A stretch of 46,398 bases of DNA from an uncultured bacterium (GCA_938002255.1 CALLAL010000047.1:1-46398), one strand, 5' to 3'. Shown: positions 10,214-20,707, numbered from the stretch's first letter. Numbers and translations are program-made. Notes: generated by a model not told the origin, from the letters alone.

Positions 10214-10870
10214 ATGAAAACGGAAAACAGGTCCCTTCTCATTGAAGGGGCTAAGAGCTTTGGAATGGACTTAACCGAAGAAAACCTCTTAGCCTTTGAG
10301 CGCTATCTCAGAGAACTTCTGAAATGGAATCAGAAGATGAGCCTAACGTCCATCCATCAGGAACACGAGATCATTCTCAAACACTTTCTGGACTCGCTTT
10401 CCGTGGTTCCCCATCTCACCGGGGTTTCCTCTCTCCTGGATATCGGATCCGGAGCGGGTTTTCCCGGTATTCCCATAAAAATAGTTTTACCCTCTCTGGA
10501 AATAACGCTCATCGATTCTGTTCTAAAAAAGGTGGATTTCGAAAGCCATATCATCCGAACCCTTGCGCTCAAAAAAATAAAAGTGATTCACGGACGGGTT
10601 CAGGACAAAGAGATCATTGAGACGTTGAGAGAAGGGTTTGATGCGGTCATTGCAAGGGCTTTCTCAAATCTCGAAACCCTTCTCAGGCTTGGTGTCCCCT
10701 TTCTGAAGCCAAAGGGAATCCTATTGGCCATGAAGGGAAAAACCATGGAAGGAGAATTAAAACAGTTAACACAGCTATCCCCCCTTCCGTATCGGCTGAT
10801 TAAAACCTTCCGGTTCTTGCTTCCTTTCAGTTCTATCCACCGTTCCATCCTGCTTTTTGAGAAGGTTTAA
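10214..10870 (+). CDS. rsmG: 16S rRNA (guanine-N7) methyltransferase RsmG
   Basis: Methylates N7 of G527 (E. coli numbering) in 16S rRNA using SAM. The 218-aa length is typical. The N-terminal helices (LLKWNQKMSLTSI) are followed by the SAM-binding motif LLDIGSGAGFPGIPIKI at residues 74-90. Later family motifs include VIHGRVQD and VIARAFSNLETLL. It heads the rightward rsmG-parA-parB-bactofilin run, an arrangement common near replication origins, although no origin is seen here. A weak AAGGA lies about 8 nt before the ATG. Confidence 0.95.
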   Translation: MKTENRSLLIEGAKSFGMDLTEENLLAFERYLRELLKWNQKMSLTSIHQEHEIILKHFLDSLSVVPHLTGVSSLLDIGSGAGFPGIPIKIVLPSLEITLIDSVLKKVDFESHIIRTLALKKIKVIHGRVQDKEIIETLREGFDAVIARAFSNLETLLRLGVPFLKPKGILLAMKGKTMEGELKQLTQLSPLPYRLIKTFRFLLPFSSIHRSILLFEKV

Positions 10871-10926
10871 CTTAGGTCTTTTCCTCATTCCCTTTTTTAT
10901 GCTATAAAGAACACTGTGAAAAGTTA

Positions 10927-11039
10927 GAGGAACGTTCCCCTTCGGAAAACTTGAGGCAGAACATAACCTCTTTGCCTCAAACGTCAATCGAAAGGAATCC
11001 TCCCGCGGTCGGGTCCAGCCGGCAAGTGAAACGTTCCTC
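10927..11039 (+). ncRNA. structured leader upstream of parA
   Basis: A gene-free 181-bp gap holding nested inverted repeats. GAGGAACGTT (10927-10936) pairs perfectly with AACGTTCCTC (11030-11039). Inside are TTGAGGCA (10951-10958)/TGCCTCAA (10973-10980) and CCCG-CGGT-CGGG. The stretch TTCGGAAAACTTGAGGCAGAAC (10941-10962, split here as TTCGGAAAAC + TTGAGGCAGAAC) resembles the core of the MITE interior and of two other intergenic elements. Whether it is a 5' UTR of parA, a small RNA or a DNA site is unknown. Confidence 0.4.
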
Positions 11040-11051
11040 GTATGTTTCCCT

Positions 11052-11828
11052 ATGGCGAGAGTCATCTGTATTGCCAATCAAAAAGGGGGCGTTGGGAAAA
11101 CAACCACCGCAGTTAATCTTTCTGCCTCCATTGCTGTGGCAGAAAAGAGAGTCTTACTCATAGACATCGATCCCCAGGGAAACTCCACCAGTGGGGTCGG
11201 TCTCAGCAAAGAGCAAACCCATGGAACCATCTATCCAGCCTTGCTTCAGGGTTCAGGCCTTCGGGAGGTCATTCAAAAGACGTCTCTTGCCTTTCTCGAT
11301 CTGGTCACCTCCAACACAGATTTGATTGGCGCAGAAATCGAACTTCTCCAGGAGAAGGACCGGGAAAGAAGGTTGGCCAGCCTCATTCATGAGGTTGAGC
11401 AAGACTATGATTATATCTTCATTGATTGTCCCCCCTCCCTTGGGCTCTTAACGATCAACTCTTTGACCGCCGCCCATACGGTTTTGATCCCTTTGCAATG
11501 CGAATATTATGCCCTCGAAGGCTTGGGGCAGCTTCTTAAGACGATCCGTCTGATCAAACAGTCCTTTAATCCGAAGTTAGAGATTGAGGGGATTCTTCTC
11601 ACCATGTTTGATATCCGGAACAATCTTTCCCACCAGGTAGCGGAGGAGGTCAGGAATCATTTCAAAGAAAAGGTTTTCCAAACGGTCATCCCGAGAAATG
11701 TCCGGTTGAGCGAAGCTCCCAGTCATGGAAAGCCTGTTCTTCTCTATGACATTCACTCCAAGGGAGCGGAAAGTTATTTTCACCTTGCCAAAGAAATCAT
11801 GGCCAACGGGAAAAAAGATGGTAACTAA
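11052..11828 (+). CDS. parA: chromosome partitioning ATPase ParA/Soj
   Basis: A Walker-type ATPase that works with ParB in chromosome segregation and origin positioning. The deviant Walker A is at residues 11-18 (KGGVGKTT) with the early signature lysine. DIDPQGN follows around residue 38, and the Walker B-like [16 protein letters not shown] lies in the middle. Its 258-aa length fits short chromosomal Soj proteins without an N-terminal DNA-binding domain. No Shine-Dalgarno is evident before the ATG, and the 5' region is strongly structured. parB overlaps its 3' end by 11 bp, indicating coupling. Confidence 0.95.
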   Translation: MARVICIANQKGGVGKTTTAVNLSASIAVAEKRVLLIDIDPQGNSTSGVGLSKEQTHGTIYPALLQGSGLREVIQKTSLAFLDLVTSNTDLIGAEIELLQEKDRERRLASLIHEVEQDYDYIFIDCPPSLGLLTINSLTAAHTVLIPLQCEYYALEGLGQLLKTIRLIKQSFNPKLEIEGILLTMFDIRNNLSHQVAEEVRNHFKEKVFQTVIPRNVRLSEAPSHGKPVLLYDIHSKGAESYFHLAKEIMANGKKDGN

Positions 11829-12681
11829 AAGGATGGCATTGGGCAAAGGTCTCGGAGCGTTAATCCCCGAACCTGAAGAGAAAGAGGAAAGGAGGTTCTT
11901 CTCCTGCGGCATTGAAGAGATCCGACCCCATCGGGCTCAACCCCGGAAGTATTTCGATGAGTCAAAGCTCCTCGAGCTCGCTGAAACGATTAAGGAGAAA
12001 GGGATCCTTGATCCCTTGATCGTAAGAAGAGTCGAAGACGGATATGAGCTGATTGCAGGGGAACGCCGGTGGCGGGCAGCCCAGAAAGCCGGATTGAAAG
12101 AAGTGCCTGTGATGGTCCGGGAAGCGGATGATCGTGAGGTGTTAGAACTCTCCCTCATCGAAAATCTCCAGAGGGAAGACCTTAACCCGGTGGAGGAGGC
12201 AGAAGGCTTCAAGGAGCTGATTGAAAAATTTAATGTGAGTCACGAGGAGCTCAGTAAACGGGTGGGAAAGGATCGAACAACGATCACCAATGCCCTCCGG
12301 CTGTTAAAACTTTCCCCTGAAATCAAGAACCTCCTCATCCAAAATCAAATCACCGCCGGCCATGCCCGGGCTATCCTCAGCTTGGAAACCCAGGAGAAAC
12401 AGAAAGAACTCTCTGAGATCATCCTCAAGAAGGACCTCTCTGTAAGAGAGGCAGAGGCACTGGCGAAACGATGGTCTGAAAAATCGAGGAAACGGCTGGC
12501 GACCGGAAAGAAGAAGGACGAACTTTTTGCTCAACTTCAGAGCCTTCAGGACGCTCTCAGACAACATCTTGGAACAAAGGTTAGGATCCAATCGAAGGGG
12601 AAAAAAGGAAAGATTGAAATTGAATACTACTCTTCTGATGATTTGGAGAGAATCGTGGAAACGATCCTAAAACACGGATAG
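11818..12681 (+). CDS. parB: chromosome partitioning protein ParB/Spo0J
   Basis: Binds parS and spreads as a CTP-dependent clamp, and stimulates ParA. The ATG at 11818 gives [18 protein letters not shown], the usual ParA-interacting N-terminus, so it is preferred over upstream in-frame starts inside parA. Landmarks are GERRWRAA (81-88, CTP-binding box), [17 protein letters not shown] (115-131), the helix-turn-helix around 140-165 ([23 protein letters not shown]) and a C-terminal dimer domain ending [16 protein letters not shown]. Length is 287 aa. No parS-like site was found in the window. Confidence 0.95.
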   Translation: MVTKRMALGKGLGALIPEPEEKEERRFFSCGIEEIRPHRAQPRKYFDESKLLELAETIKEKGILDPLIVRRVEDGYELIAGERRWRAAQKAGLKEVPVMVREADDREVLELSLIENLQREDLNPVEEAEGFKELIEKFNVSHEELSKRVGKDRTTITNALRLLKLSPEIKNLLIQNQITAGHARAILSLETQEKQKELSEIILKKDLSVREAEALAKRWSEKSRKRLATGKKKDELFAQLQSLQDALRQHLGTKVRIQSKGKKGKIEIEYYSSDDLERIVETILKHG

Positions 12682-12690
12682 TGATTTTAA

Positions 12691-12777
12691 AAGTCTTATC
12701 GTCAAATGGTCTGATCGTCTCATCATCGCAATGGTTCATCCACCATAAGACCGAACAGCCATTTGATTAAATGACTT
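12691..12777. other. long imperfect hairpin between parB and bactofilin gene
   Basis: AAGTC (12691-12695) and CAAATGG (12703-12709) pair with CCATTTG (12759-12765) and GACTT (12773-12777). An inner TCT/AGA and ATGG/CCAT extend the fold. No T-tract follows, so it is not a simple terminator. It could be an mRNA processing or stability element between the segregation genes and bactofilin. Confidence 0.4.
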
Positions 12778-12787
12778 CTTATTCGCC

Positions 12788-12815
12788 ATGCTCTTTGCGC
12801 TAAGCGCTATGCGAT
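12788..12815. repeat. GCGCTATGC-type short repeat R1
   Basis: ATGCTCTTTGCGCTAAGCGCTATGCG lies just before the bactofilin ribosome-binding site (tract given in two parts: ATGCTCTTTGCGC + TAAGCGCTATGCG). Related tracts occur near 17873, 18794, 38664 and 42488. Confidence 0.5.
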
Positions 12816-12833
12816 GATTAAAAGGAGTGACCC

Positions 12834-13271
12834 ATGTCAGGAAAATCATTCTTTACCAAAGGCAGTTCGACCCCCTCCTCATCGGCAGAGGAGATCAGTG
12901 CCTTTCTCGGAAAAGAGACATCTTTTGAGGGGAAGATGACCTTTCAAGGAGTTTTTCGCCTCGACGGAAAGTTTGAGGGGGAGATCTTTGAAAGTGGGTA
13001 TTTAATTGTTGGAGAATCTGCTCAGATTAAAGGAAAGATAGAAGTCAAAACCATTGTCATCAATGGCCATGTGGAGGGAGAGCTGGTGGCTAAAGACCGG
13101 GTTGAAATCCATTCCACAGGCAATTTTACAGGTACCCTCGCCACCTCATCACTCATCATTCATGAAGGAGGGGTCATCAATGGCTATTGCAGGATGGGAA
13201 AAGAAGCCTCTGTGGAGCAAGCACTTCATCTGAATCTTTCTTCTGCAGACCGACCCATCTCTATTTCATAA
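12834..13271 (+). CDS. bactofilin
   Basis: A 145-aa polymer-forming cytoskeletal protein. Bactofilins assemble into filaments at the membrane and guide cell shape, chromosome-segregation proteins or wall enzymes. The central beta-helix (about residues 28-120) shows the repeated short hydrophobic rungs: TFEGKMTFQGVFRLDGKFEG..., LIVGESAQIKGKIEVKTIVINGHVEGELVAKDRVEIHSTGNFTGTL. Flexible tails flank it. AAAAGGAG precedes the ATG. The parAB-bactofilin linkage matches deltaproteobacterial chromosomes, where bactofilin can position ParA/ParB. Confidence 0.92.
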   Translation: MSGKSFFTKGSSTPSSSAEEISAFLGKETSFEGKMTFQGVFRLDGKFEGEIFESGYLIVGESAQIKGKIEVKTIVINGHVEGELVAKDRVEIHSTGNFTGTLATSSLIIHEGGVINGYCRMGKEASVEQALHLNLSSADRPISIS

Positions 13272-13383
13272 ATAATTTCTATGAGTTATAATGATTTCAC
13301 TCTCCTTTTGTTCCCTGAAATCACTCTTCCGATGAAAGTAAGAATTCCCATTTTTTAAGAAGATGCTTTCTGTGAGGAGAGCT

Positions 13384-13472
13384 GCAACCCCTCAGTGATG
13401 GGGGTGTTTTCGGTTTAAAAAGGTTGGAAAGTTCCCCCCAACCCTTTTTTATTTCTTTAACTGAGGGGTTGC
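13384..13472 (-). mobile_element. IS66-type MITE, internally deleted copy D (89 bp)
   Basis: Starts GCAACCCCTCAGTGATGGG and ends TTAACTGAGGGGTTGC, reading in reverse relative to copies A-C. It consists of one element end joined directly to the other: the first ~50 nt match the reverse complement of the right end of A, and the rest match the left end. About 137 bp of the interior is missing. Flanks GGAGAGCT (13376-13383) and GGAGAGTT (13473-13480) match at 7 of 8 positions, as expected for an 8-bp target duplication. The product is almost a single hairpin and abuts the atp promoter. Confidence 0.75.
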
Positions 13473-13491
13473 GGAGAGTTTAAAAAATTGA

Positions 13492-13520
13492 TTGACAATG
13501 CATTTGAGGTATGTTACAGA
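13492..13520 (+). promoter_or_regulatory. candidate promoter of the atp operon
   Basis: TTGACA (13492-13497), 17-bp spacer, TACAGA (13515-13520), 23 bp before the first atp start. The -35 box is perfect and the -10 weak. It begins 20 bp after MITE copy D. Confidence 0.5.
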
Positions 13521-13542
13521 ATTCACGATTTGTGACCCGCCT

Positions 13543-13773
13543 ATGCCCCAAGACCGGAAACCTGAAAAGCTTATGAAAGATTGGTTTAAGTATGGGGGCC
13601 TCGGGGTGGAAATGTTGGCGGCGGTCTGTATCGGGACTTTGGGGGGATATGGTTTAGATTATCTTTTGAACTCCCGTCCCTGGTTGATGATCGTGGGATT
13701 CATCCTTGGATCGGTAGCCGGCTTTCGAAACCTCTTGCGGTTGATCAATCAGGAGAAGGATAAAAAAGATTAA
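13543..13773 (+). CDS. atpZ: AtpZ/AtpI-family ATP synthase accessory protein
   Basis: A 76-aa protein with two TM helices (residues about 17-36 and 44-65), a charged loop and a charged tail (RLINQEKDKKD). This is the AtpZ (ATPase_gene1) pattern: WFKYGGLGVEMLAAVCIGTLGGYGLDYLL...PWLMIVGFILGSVAGFRNLLRL. It may assist c-ring assembly or act as an Mg/Ca channel with AtpI. The frame extends upstream to a TTG at 13492, but that codon lies in the -35 box, so the ATG at 13543 is chosen. The next gene starts 1 bp after its stop. Confidence 0.85.
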   Translation: MPQDRKPEKLMKDWFKYGGLGVEMLAAVCIGTLGGYGLDYLLNSRPWLMIVGFILGSVAGFRNLLRLINQEKDKKD

Positions 13774-13774
13774 A

Positions 13775-14086
13775 ATGACTCTCTGGTTCTTAAGCGTTTC
13801 GGTTGGAATTCTGTTAGCTGTGATCGATTTTTTTATCTCCACCTATTATTCTTCCAAAGTTACCATGGCTTCCAAAGTCACCTCTGTTCTAATGACTCTG
13901 ATTGGTTTCGTCGTGAGACTTAGCTTGCTTGGCCTCATCTTCTATGCACTGGCTCAGGTAAAATCCATCCATTTTCCGTTTACCCTTCTCACCTTTGCTC
14001 TCTGTTTTACGTTCTGTCTGTTGATCAAAACGGTGTTTTTCTATCGGAGATTGAAATCGATTCGACAAAAACCATTCATGGAATAA
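13775..14086 (+). CDS. atpI: ATP synthase protein I
   Basis: A 103-aa hydrophobic protein with four predicted TM segments (residues about 3-24, 30-50, 55-72, 74-92) and a basic C-terminus. Position between atpZ and atpB, and the FxLLIKTVFFYRR ending, match ATP synthase I, an assembly chaperone for the c ring. It starts 1 bp after the atpZ stop, so translational coupling is likely. Confidence 0.8.
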   Translation: MTLWFLSVSVGILLAVIDFFISTYYSSKVTMASKVTSVLMTLIGFVVRLSLLGLIFYALAQVKSIHFPFTLLTFALCFTFCLLIKTVFFYRRLKSIRQKPFME

Positions 14087-14096
14087 GGATAACCTT

Positions 14097-14840
14097 ATGG
14101 AAGATATTCATTTGATGGAACATTTACAACCCCATATCCTCTATCCTCTAAAGATCGCCGGCATCGATCTCTCGATCAGCAATGCGGTGGTCATGATCTG
14201 GATCGCTTCAGCACTGGTTTTCATCACCCTTGTGCTCGCCGGCAGGATGGGAAGGCTGGTGCCAAAAGGCCTTCAGAATGTGATGGAATCGATGGTCTCT
14301 TATCTGAAACAGACCTTCGTCACGGAAATCCTCGGAGAGGAGAACGCAGGTTGGTTTCCCTTTGTCGCAACGCTCTTCTTTTTCATCCTTTATTGTAATC
14401 TTCTCGGCTTGATCCCGAAGATGTTCACCGCCACCTCCAATATCAATGTGACAGCCTCGCTGGCCATTGTCGTTTTTCTCTGCACCCAAGCCGTGGGCAT
14501 TTACAAGCATGGCCTTTTCGGATATCTGAAGAGATTTGCTCCCAAGGGAATCCACCCGGCTATTCTGGTCATCATGGTTCCCATTGAAATCATCAGCCAG
14601 TTCGCCAAACCCTTTGCCCTGGCGATCCGACTTTTTGCCAATATGACGGCAGGGCATTTGGTCATCCTGGTCTTTATCGGAATGATTATCATGTTTAAAA
14701 ACGTCCTCATTGCTCCTTTCCCCTTAGCCATGGCCGTTGCGATGATGGCTTTTGAGATTTTTGTCTCGCTCATTCAGGCCTTCATTTTCTCGATTCTTGC
14801 AACCATGTATATTGCTGAAGCCTCTCACGCGGAACATTAA
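14097..14840 (+). CDS. atpB: F0F1 ATP synthase subunit a
   Basis: The membrane stator subunit that carries the proton half-channels. The 247-aa chain has 5-6 TM helices. The essential arginine lies in the helix FAKPFALAIRLFANMTAGH, the family signature. The preceding PIEIISQFAKP and the last helix (EIFVSLIQAFIFSILATMYIAEA) also match. Loop GILGEENAGWFPFVATLFFFILYCNLLGLIP is typical of bacterial AtpB. AAGGATAACCTT precedes the ATG. Confidence 0.96.
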   Translation: MEDIHLMEHLQPHILYPLKIAGIDLSISNAVVMIWIASALVFITLVLAGRMGRLVPKGLQNVMESMVSYLKQTFVTEILGEENAGWFPFVATLFFFILYCNLLGLIPKMFTATSNINVTASLAIVVFLCTQAVGIYKHGLFGYLKRFAPKGIHPAILVIMVPIEIISQFAKPFALAIRLFANMTAGHLVILVFIGMIIMFKNVLIAPFPLAMAVAMMAFEIFVSLIQAFIFSILATMYIAEASHAEH

Positions 14841-14847
14841 AGAAGGC

Positions 14848-14910
14848 TCCCTCGCCCATCCCTTTTCTCTGTCTCATGGCGGGTCTTGAAGAAGAGGGAT
14901 GAGGGGGAGG
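14848..14910 (+). other. C-rich hairpin between atpB and atpE
   Basis: CTCCCTCGCCCATCCCTTTT (14848-14867) pairs with the purine-rich AGAAGAGGGATGAGGGGGAG (14890-14909), with a few bulges. No T-run follows. It could stabilise or mark processing of the atp mRNA upstream of atpE. Confidence 0.5.
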
Positions 14911-14914
14911 GTAA

Positions 14915-15172
<258 letters not shown>

Positions 15173-15178
15173 ACCCTA

Positions 15179-15266
15179 CGTCTGAATAACTTCCCTCCTC
15201 TTCTCCTTCTACACTGAAGGGAGAAACCAGACGCATTGGGAGGAGGCTTCTTCCCACGTCCGAGCA
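15179..15266 (+). other. hairpins between atpE and atpF
   Basis: The 113-bp gap holds TTCTCCTTC (15201-15209) facing GAAGGGAGAA (15216-15225). CGTCTG/CAGACG and CCTCC/GGAGG form outer pairings. No terminator T-run is present. With the 14848 hairpin it brackets atpE. Confidence 0.45.
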
Positions 15267-15303
15267 AGGGAGAAGAGCAGAGGGGATGAAGAAGGAGCAG
15301 ACC

Positions 15304-15798
15304 ATGTTTAAGGCAGAACCCGGATTAATCATTTGGACATTGATCTCGTTCTTCCTTCTCCTCATCCTTCTGGCGAAATTAGCCTATCCTCAAATCCTGA
15401 AGGGACTGAAGAAAAGGGAAGAGACCATTCAACAACAGCTGGAAGAAGCCAAAAAAACCAAACAGGAAGCGGCTGCGCTTTTGGAGGATTATCGACGCCA
15501 GCTTGCCGAGGCCCGGGCAGAGGCGCAGAAGATCATCAATGAGGGAAAAGAACTGGGAGAGAGTATGCGCAAAGAGATCATCCAGAAGGCCCAGCAAGAA
15601 TCGAATCAGATGGTTAAAAGAGCCCAGGAGGAGATTGAACTTCAGAAGCAGAAAGCCATCCTCGAGCTCCAAGAGAAGATGGCTGATCTTTCCATTTTGG
15701 CTGCCTCAAAAATCATTCAGAAGTCCCTTAATACCGAAGACCATCGCCGTCTTGTCGAGGAGTATGTCTCAAAGGTAGGAGAACTCTATGGCAAGTGA
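15304..15798 (+). CDS. atpF: F0F1 ATP synthase subunit b
   Basis: The peripheral-stalk subunit: one N-terminal TM helix (PGLIIWTLISFFLLLILLAKLAYP, residues ~6-28), then a long charged coiled coil (KKREETIQQQLEEAKKTKQEAAALL...), ending in the delta-binding region ([32 protein letters not shown]). ATG 15304 follows AAGGAG at good spacing and is preferred over the in-frame ATG at 15286. Only one b-type gene is present; many related bacteria carry b and b'. It overlaps atpH by 11 bp. Confidence 0.94.
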   Translation: MFKAEPGLIIWTLISFFLLLILLAKLAYPQILKGLKKREETIQQQLEEAKKTKQEAAALLEDYRRQLAEARAEAQKIINEGKELGESMRKEIIQKAQQESNQMVKRAQEEIELQKQKAILELQEKMADLSILAASKIIQKSLNTEDHRRLVEEYVSKVGELYGK

Positions 15799-16330
15799 TC
15801 CTGTCGTCCAAAGTTATGCAGAAGCCTTCTTTCATGTGGCCCGGGCAGAAAATGCTCTGGACCGGGTTGAAGAAGAGTTGACCCGGCTAAAAATCAGCCT
15901 GGAATCGAGTGCGGAAATCAAAGAATTTTTAAGTAACTTGCAGATTTCTCCTGAAGGGAAAAAAAGCGCCATGCTCCAAATTTTTGGAGGGAAAGTCTCA
16001 CCGCTTACGCTCAATCTCATCAACCTGGTGATCGATCAGGACCGTCAGAGGAAACTTCCTAACATCATTGAAACCTTCTTTGCTCTTGCTCAGGAATCAC
16101 GTGAAAAGGTGACCGCAGAAGTGATCACTTCAGTTCCTCTTCCGGAGGACCTCCTTGAACCACTTGCCAAAGCATTATCGAGGGCATCGAAAAAACACGT
16201 CTTTCTAAAACCCATGGTGGACGAGTCGATTCTTGGAGGCGTGATTGTCAAAATGGAGAATAAGATCATCGATGGAAGCCTTAAACACCGTCTCGAGGAA
16301 ATGAAACAGGAGATGGTCAAAACCTATTGA
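15788..16330 (+). CDS. atpH: F0F1 ATP synthase subunit delta
   Basis: A 180-aa stator subunit linking subunit b to the top of the F1 hexamer. The N-terminal helical domain starts [26 protein letters not shown]. The C-terminal signature is [32 protein letters not shown]. The start overlaps the atpF stop (11 bp) and the stop lies 11 bp before the atpA GTG, so the stalk and F1 genes are tightly coupled. Confidence 0.95.
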   Translation: MASDPVVQSYAEAFFHVARAENALDRVEEELTRLKISLESSAEIKEFLSNLQISPEGKKSAMLQIFGGKVSPLTLNLINLVIDQDRQRKLPNIIETFFALAQESREKVTAEVITSVPLPEDLLEPLAKALSRASKKHVFLKPMVDESILGGVIVKMENKIIDGSLKHRLEEMKQEMVKTY

Positions 16331-16341
16331 GGGGTGAAACC

Positions 16342-17859
16342 GTGGAATTGAAGATCAAGCCGGAAGAAATATCCAACATCCTGAAGCGCCATATCGAACA
16401 GTATCAAATTAAAATGGAAGCCGAAGAGATCGGAGAGGTGATCGAGGCAGGAGATGGAATTGCCCGCATCAAAGGCCTTCCAGGCTGCATGGCTTCAGAA
16501 ATGCTCGAATTCCCGGGGGGCATTTATGGCATGGCCCTCAACCTTGAAGAGGATAACATCGGTGCCATGATCCTCGGTGACTTTTCTCACATCGAACAGG
16601 GAGATCCCGTTCGAAGAACAGGGAAGGTGCTTTCGGTTCCTGTAGGAGACGCCCTGATTGGGAGGATTGTCAATGCCGTGGGTCAGCCCATTGATGGAAA
16701 GGGCCCGATTCATACGGAAAAGCTCCGTCTCATCGAGGGAACAGCGCCGAACGTGGTCGAAAGGCAACCGGTGAAGGAACCCTTACAGACTGGACTGAAA
16801 TGTATCGATTCCATGATTCCTATCGGAAGAGGTCAACGGGAATTGATTATCGGTGATCGACAGACCGGTAAGACCGCGATTGCCGTGGATACCATTCTCA
16901 ACCAGAAAGGTGGAGACGTCATCTGTATCTATGTCGCCATTGGCCAGAAGCAGTCCACCGTGGCGTCCGTGGTGAACACGCTTCAAGAATATGGAGCTAT
17001 GGAATATACCATCGTCGTTTCCGCTACCGCGAGTGATCCCGCTCCCATGCAATATGTGGCTCCCTATGCGGGTTGTGCCATGGGAGAAGAATTTCGGGAC
17101 AGTGGACGCCATGCCCTCATTATCTATGATGATCTATGGAAACATGCCGTTGCCTATCGCCAGGTGTCCTTACTTCTCAGAAGACCTCCTGGCAGGGAAG
17201 CCTTCCCAGGGGACATCTTCAACCTCCACTCGCGACTCCTTGAAAGAGCCGCCAAACTGAACGATGAACTTGGAGGCGGATCGTTGACCGCTCTTCCCAT
17301 TGTGGAAACCCAAGCAGGAGATTATTCAGCCTATATTCCCACCAATGTCATTTCGATCACCGATGGTCAGATCTATCTCGAAAGCGATCTCTTCTACGCA
17401 GGCGTTCGACCGGCAGTCTCTGTGGGACTTTCGGTATCACGGGTGGGAGGAAACGCCCAGATTAAGGCCATGAAGAAAGTGGCAGGGATGCTTCGCCTCG
17501 ATCTGGCTCAATACCGGGAATTGGTCACGTTTGCCAAATTTGGTTCGGAACTGGATAAGGCCACCCAGGCTCAGATCACCCGTGGTGAACGTCTGGTTGA
17601 AATTCTAAAACAACCTCAATATCAACCGATGCCGGTTGAAAACCAGGTGATGATTATTTTTGTGGCGGAAAATGGTTACCTCGATGACCTCCCGGTGGAA
17701 AGGGTGAAAGATTTTGAGGCAGGATTCTATCCCTTCGTGCGGGAGAAATATCCACAAATTCCCAAGGCCATTCGAGAAGAGAAAGTGCTTTCCGACGAGA
17801 TGGAAAGACTTCTCCATCAGGCCGCTCAGGATTACAAGAAAAATTTTGTCACAACCTAA
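16342..17859 (+). CDS. atpA: F0F1 ATP synthase subunit alpha
   Basis: The non-catalytic nucleotide-binding subunit of F1 (505 aa from the GTG). The N-terminus [16 protein letters not shown] is canonical. The P-loop GDRQTGKTA and the ...[35 protein letters not shown] stretch are intact. The signature [14 protein letters not shown] is complete. The GTG at 16342 follows GAGGGGTG and starts at the usual family position. The longer in-frame TTG at 16327 overlaps the atpH stop and lacks a ribosome-binding site. Confidence 0.96.
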   Translation: MELKIKPEEISNILKRHIEQYQIKMEAEEIGEVIEAGDGIARIKGLPGCMASEMLEFPGGIYGMALNLEEDNIGAMILGDFSHIEQGDPVRRTGKVLSVPVGDALIGRIVNAVGQPIDGKGPIHTEKLRLIEGTAPNVVERQPVKEPLQTGLKCIDSMIPIGRGQRELIIGDRQTGKTAIAVDTILNQKGGDVICIYVAIGQKQSTVASVVNTLQEYGAMEYTIVVSATASDPAPMQYVAPYAGCAMGEEFRDSGRHALIIYDDLWKHAVAYRQVSLLLRRPPGREAFPGDIFNLHSRLLERAAKLNDELGGGSLTALPIVETQAGDYSAYIPTNVISITDGQIYLESDLFYAGVRPAVSVGLSVSRVGGNAQIKAMKKVAGMLRLDLAQYRELVTFAKFGSELDKATQAQITRGERLVEILKQPQYQPMPVENQVMIIFVAENGYLDDLPVERVKDFEAGFYPFVREKYPQIPKAIREEKVLSDEMERLLHQAAQDYKKNFVTT

Positions 17860-17872
17860 TCAACATTGACGT

Positions 17873-17904
17873 GCATCCGCTTAATGCGATGCGCATAGCC
17901 TGAT
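17873..17904. repeat. GCGCTATGC-type short repeat R2
   Basis: In the atpA-atpG gap, CCGCTTAATGCGATGCGCATAGCC is the reverse orientation of the R1-type tract (two parts: CCGCTTAATGCG + ATGCGCATAGCC). It can form GCTATGCGCAT/ATGCG pairings. Confidence 0.45.
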
Positions 17905-17914
17905 ATTTAGAAAG

Positions 17915-18793
17915 ATGCCTGGAACCAAAGAGATCAGACGAAGAATCCGAAGCGTCATCAGCATCCAGCAGATCACCCGTGCGATGGAGATGATTGCGGT
18001 CTCTCGTCTCAAAAAGGCTGAAGATAGGCTCCGTTCGGCCAGGCCCTATGCAGAAAAAATTCGAGAACTGATGGAAAGTCTGGCTCCCTGCCTTCCCCGT
18101 GTGGATCATCCCCTTCTGGTAAAACGTGAGGTCAAAAAGATCGGCCTCGTTTTAATCACATCGGACAAGGGCCTCTGTGGGGGATACAATGCTAATGCCA
18201 TCTCCCGGGCAACCCAGTTTATTCAGGCTCATCCTGATCAGGAAGTTCGTCTTCTCCTGGTTGGAAGAAAGGGGTATGATTTTTTTAGAAGAAAGGGTTA
18301 TCCCATCGACTTCACCTTACTTCAGCTCTCCAAGGAGATCTCCCTTCAAGAGGTGAAAGGGATCTCAGGGGCGATCATCAAGGGATTTGAAAAAGCCTCT
18401 TATGATGAGGTTTACCTGATTTACACCCAATTCCAATCTCCGATGGTGACACGGCCAATCCTGATGAAACTATTACCGCTGGAAAGCTCAGAGGTATTGA
18501 AAAAGGAACCGGGGATAGCCGGAGAACCGATCTTTGAGCCTTCGGCGGAAGAGATCATGGCTCTCCTTCTCCCCAAATACCTTGAAGCACAAATCTATAA
18601 AGGTCTCGTCGAATCTGTGGCCAGTGAACAAGGGGCACGAATGGTCTCCATGAAATCGGCCACCGAAAATGCAGAGGAGATGATTTCAACTCTTACCCTC
18701 AGTTTTAATAAAGCCCGACAGGCGTCGATTACAAAGGAGCTCCTGGAGGTGACGACAGGAGCAGAAGCCTTGCGGTATTCGCAAAAGAAATAG
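17915..18793 (+). CDS. atpG: F0F1 ATP synthase subunit gamma
   Basis: The central rotary shaft (292 aa). Both terminal helices are canonical: KEIRRRIRSVISIQQITRAMEMIAVSRLKKAE at the N-terminus and VASEQGARMVSMKSATENAEEMISTLTLSFNKARQASITKELLEVTTGAEAL at the C-terminus. The Rossmann-like middle includes LVLITSDKGLCGGYNANAI. The ribosome-binding site is weak. It follows atpA by 55 bp containing repeat R2. Confidence 0.96.
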   Translation: MPGTKEIRRRIRSVISIQQITRAMEMIAVSRLKKAEDRLRSARPYAEKIRELMESLAPCLPRVDHPLLVKREVKKIGLVLITSDKGLCGGYNANAISRATQFIQAHPDQEVRLLLVGRKGYDFFRRKGYPIDFTLLQLSKEISLQEVKGISGAIIKGFEKASYDEVYLIYTQFQSPMVTRPILMKLLPLESSEVLKKEPGIAGEPIFEPSAEEIMALLLPKYLEAQIYKGLVESVASEQGARMVSMKSATENAEEMISTLTLSFNKARQASITKELLEVTTGAEALRYSQKK

Positions 18794-20256
<1,463 letters not shown>

Positions 20257-20296
20257 ACCCAAAGGTTAAAACTCGGATTTAGAGAAAACGATTAAG

Positions 20297-20707
20297 ATGG
20301 AATCTCAACCTTTTACCCTCGATGTGGTCACCCTTAAGAGAGTGGTTTTCAGTGAGCCGATCCAATCTGTGGTCGCTCCGGGCACAGTCGGATACTTCGG
20401 CATTCTCGCTGGCCACACGCCGTTTGTTTCAAGTCTTCAGACCGGTATTACAAAGATCAACAAATCGAATGGAGAAAAATTGAACCTTTTCACCAGCGGT
20501 GGGTTTCTCATGACCGATGGGAAGAAGGTGATTCTTCTCGCAGAGGCAGCAGAACGGCCTGAGGAGATTGATGTGGCACGCGCACAGAGAGCAAAAGAGA
20601 GAGCCGAAAGGCGACTGGCCGAGCGATCTCCAGATATCGATATTGATCGGGCAAAGGCGGCGCTGCTTCGCGCCGTCACCCGCCTCAAACTCTCCGGTAG
20701 CCAATAA
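20297..20707 (+). CDS. atpC: F0F1 ATP synthase subunit epsilon
   Basis: The 136-aa regulatory subunit of the F1 rotor. The N-terminal beta-barrel (FTLDVVTLKRVVFSEPIQSVVAPGTVGYFGILAGHTPFVSSLQTG) and the C-terminal two-helix domain (EEIDVARAQRAKERAERRLAER...RAKAALLRAVTRLKL) are both complete. It is the last gene of the atp operon. MITE copy B starts 26 bp after its stop. Confidence 0.95.
   Translation: MESQPFTLDVVTLKRVVFSEPIQSVVAPGTVGYFGILAGHTPFVSSLQTGITKINKSNGEKLNLFTSGGFLMTDGKKVILLAEAAERPEEIDVARAQRAKERAERRLAERSPDIDIDRAKAALLRAVTRLKLSGSQ

Noticed and set aside
10871-11051. Replication origin near rsmG-parA
   Set aside because: The gene order suggests proximity in many bacteria, but no cluster of DnaA boxes or AT-rich unwinding region is present and dnaA is absent.
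13492-13542. Upstream TTG start of the first atp gene
   Set aside because: It lies within the -35 box of the likely promoter and adds residues not seen in the family.
16101-16116. parS-like TCACGTGAAA in atpH and a weaker CGTGAAAC at 34190
   Set aside because: Only about 11 of 16 positions fit the parS consensus and both are inside coding sequence; no pair of good sites accompanies parAB.
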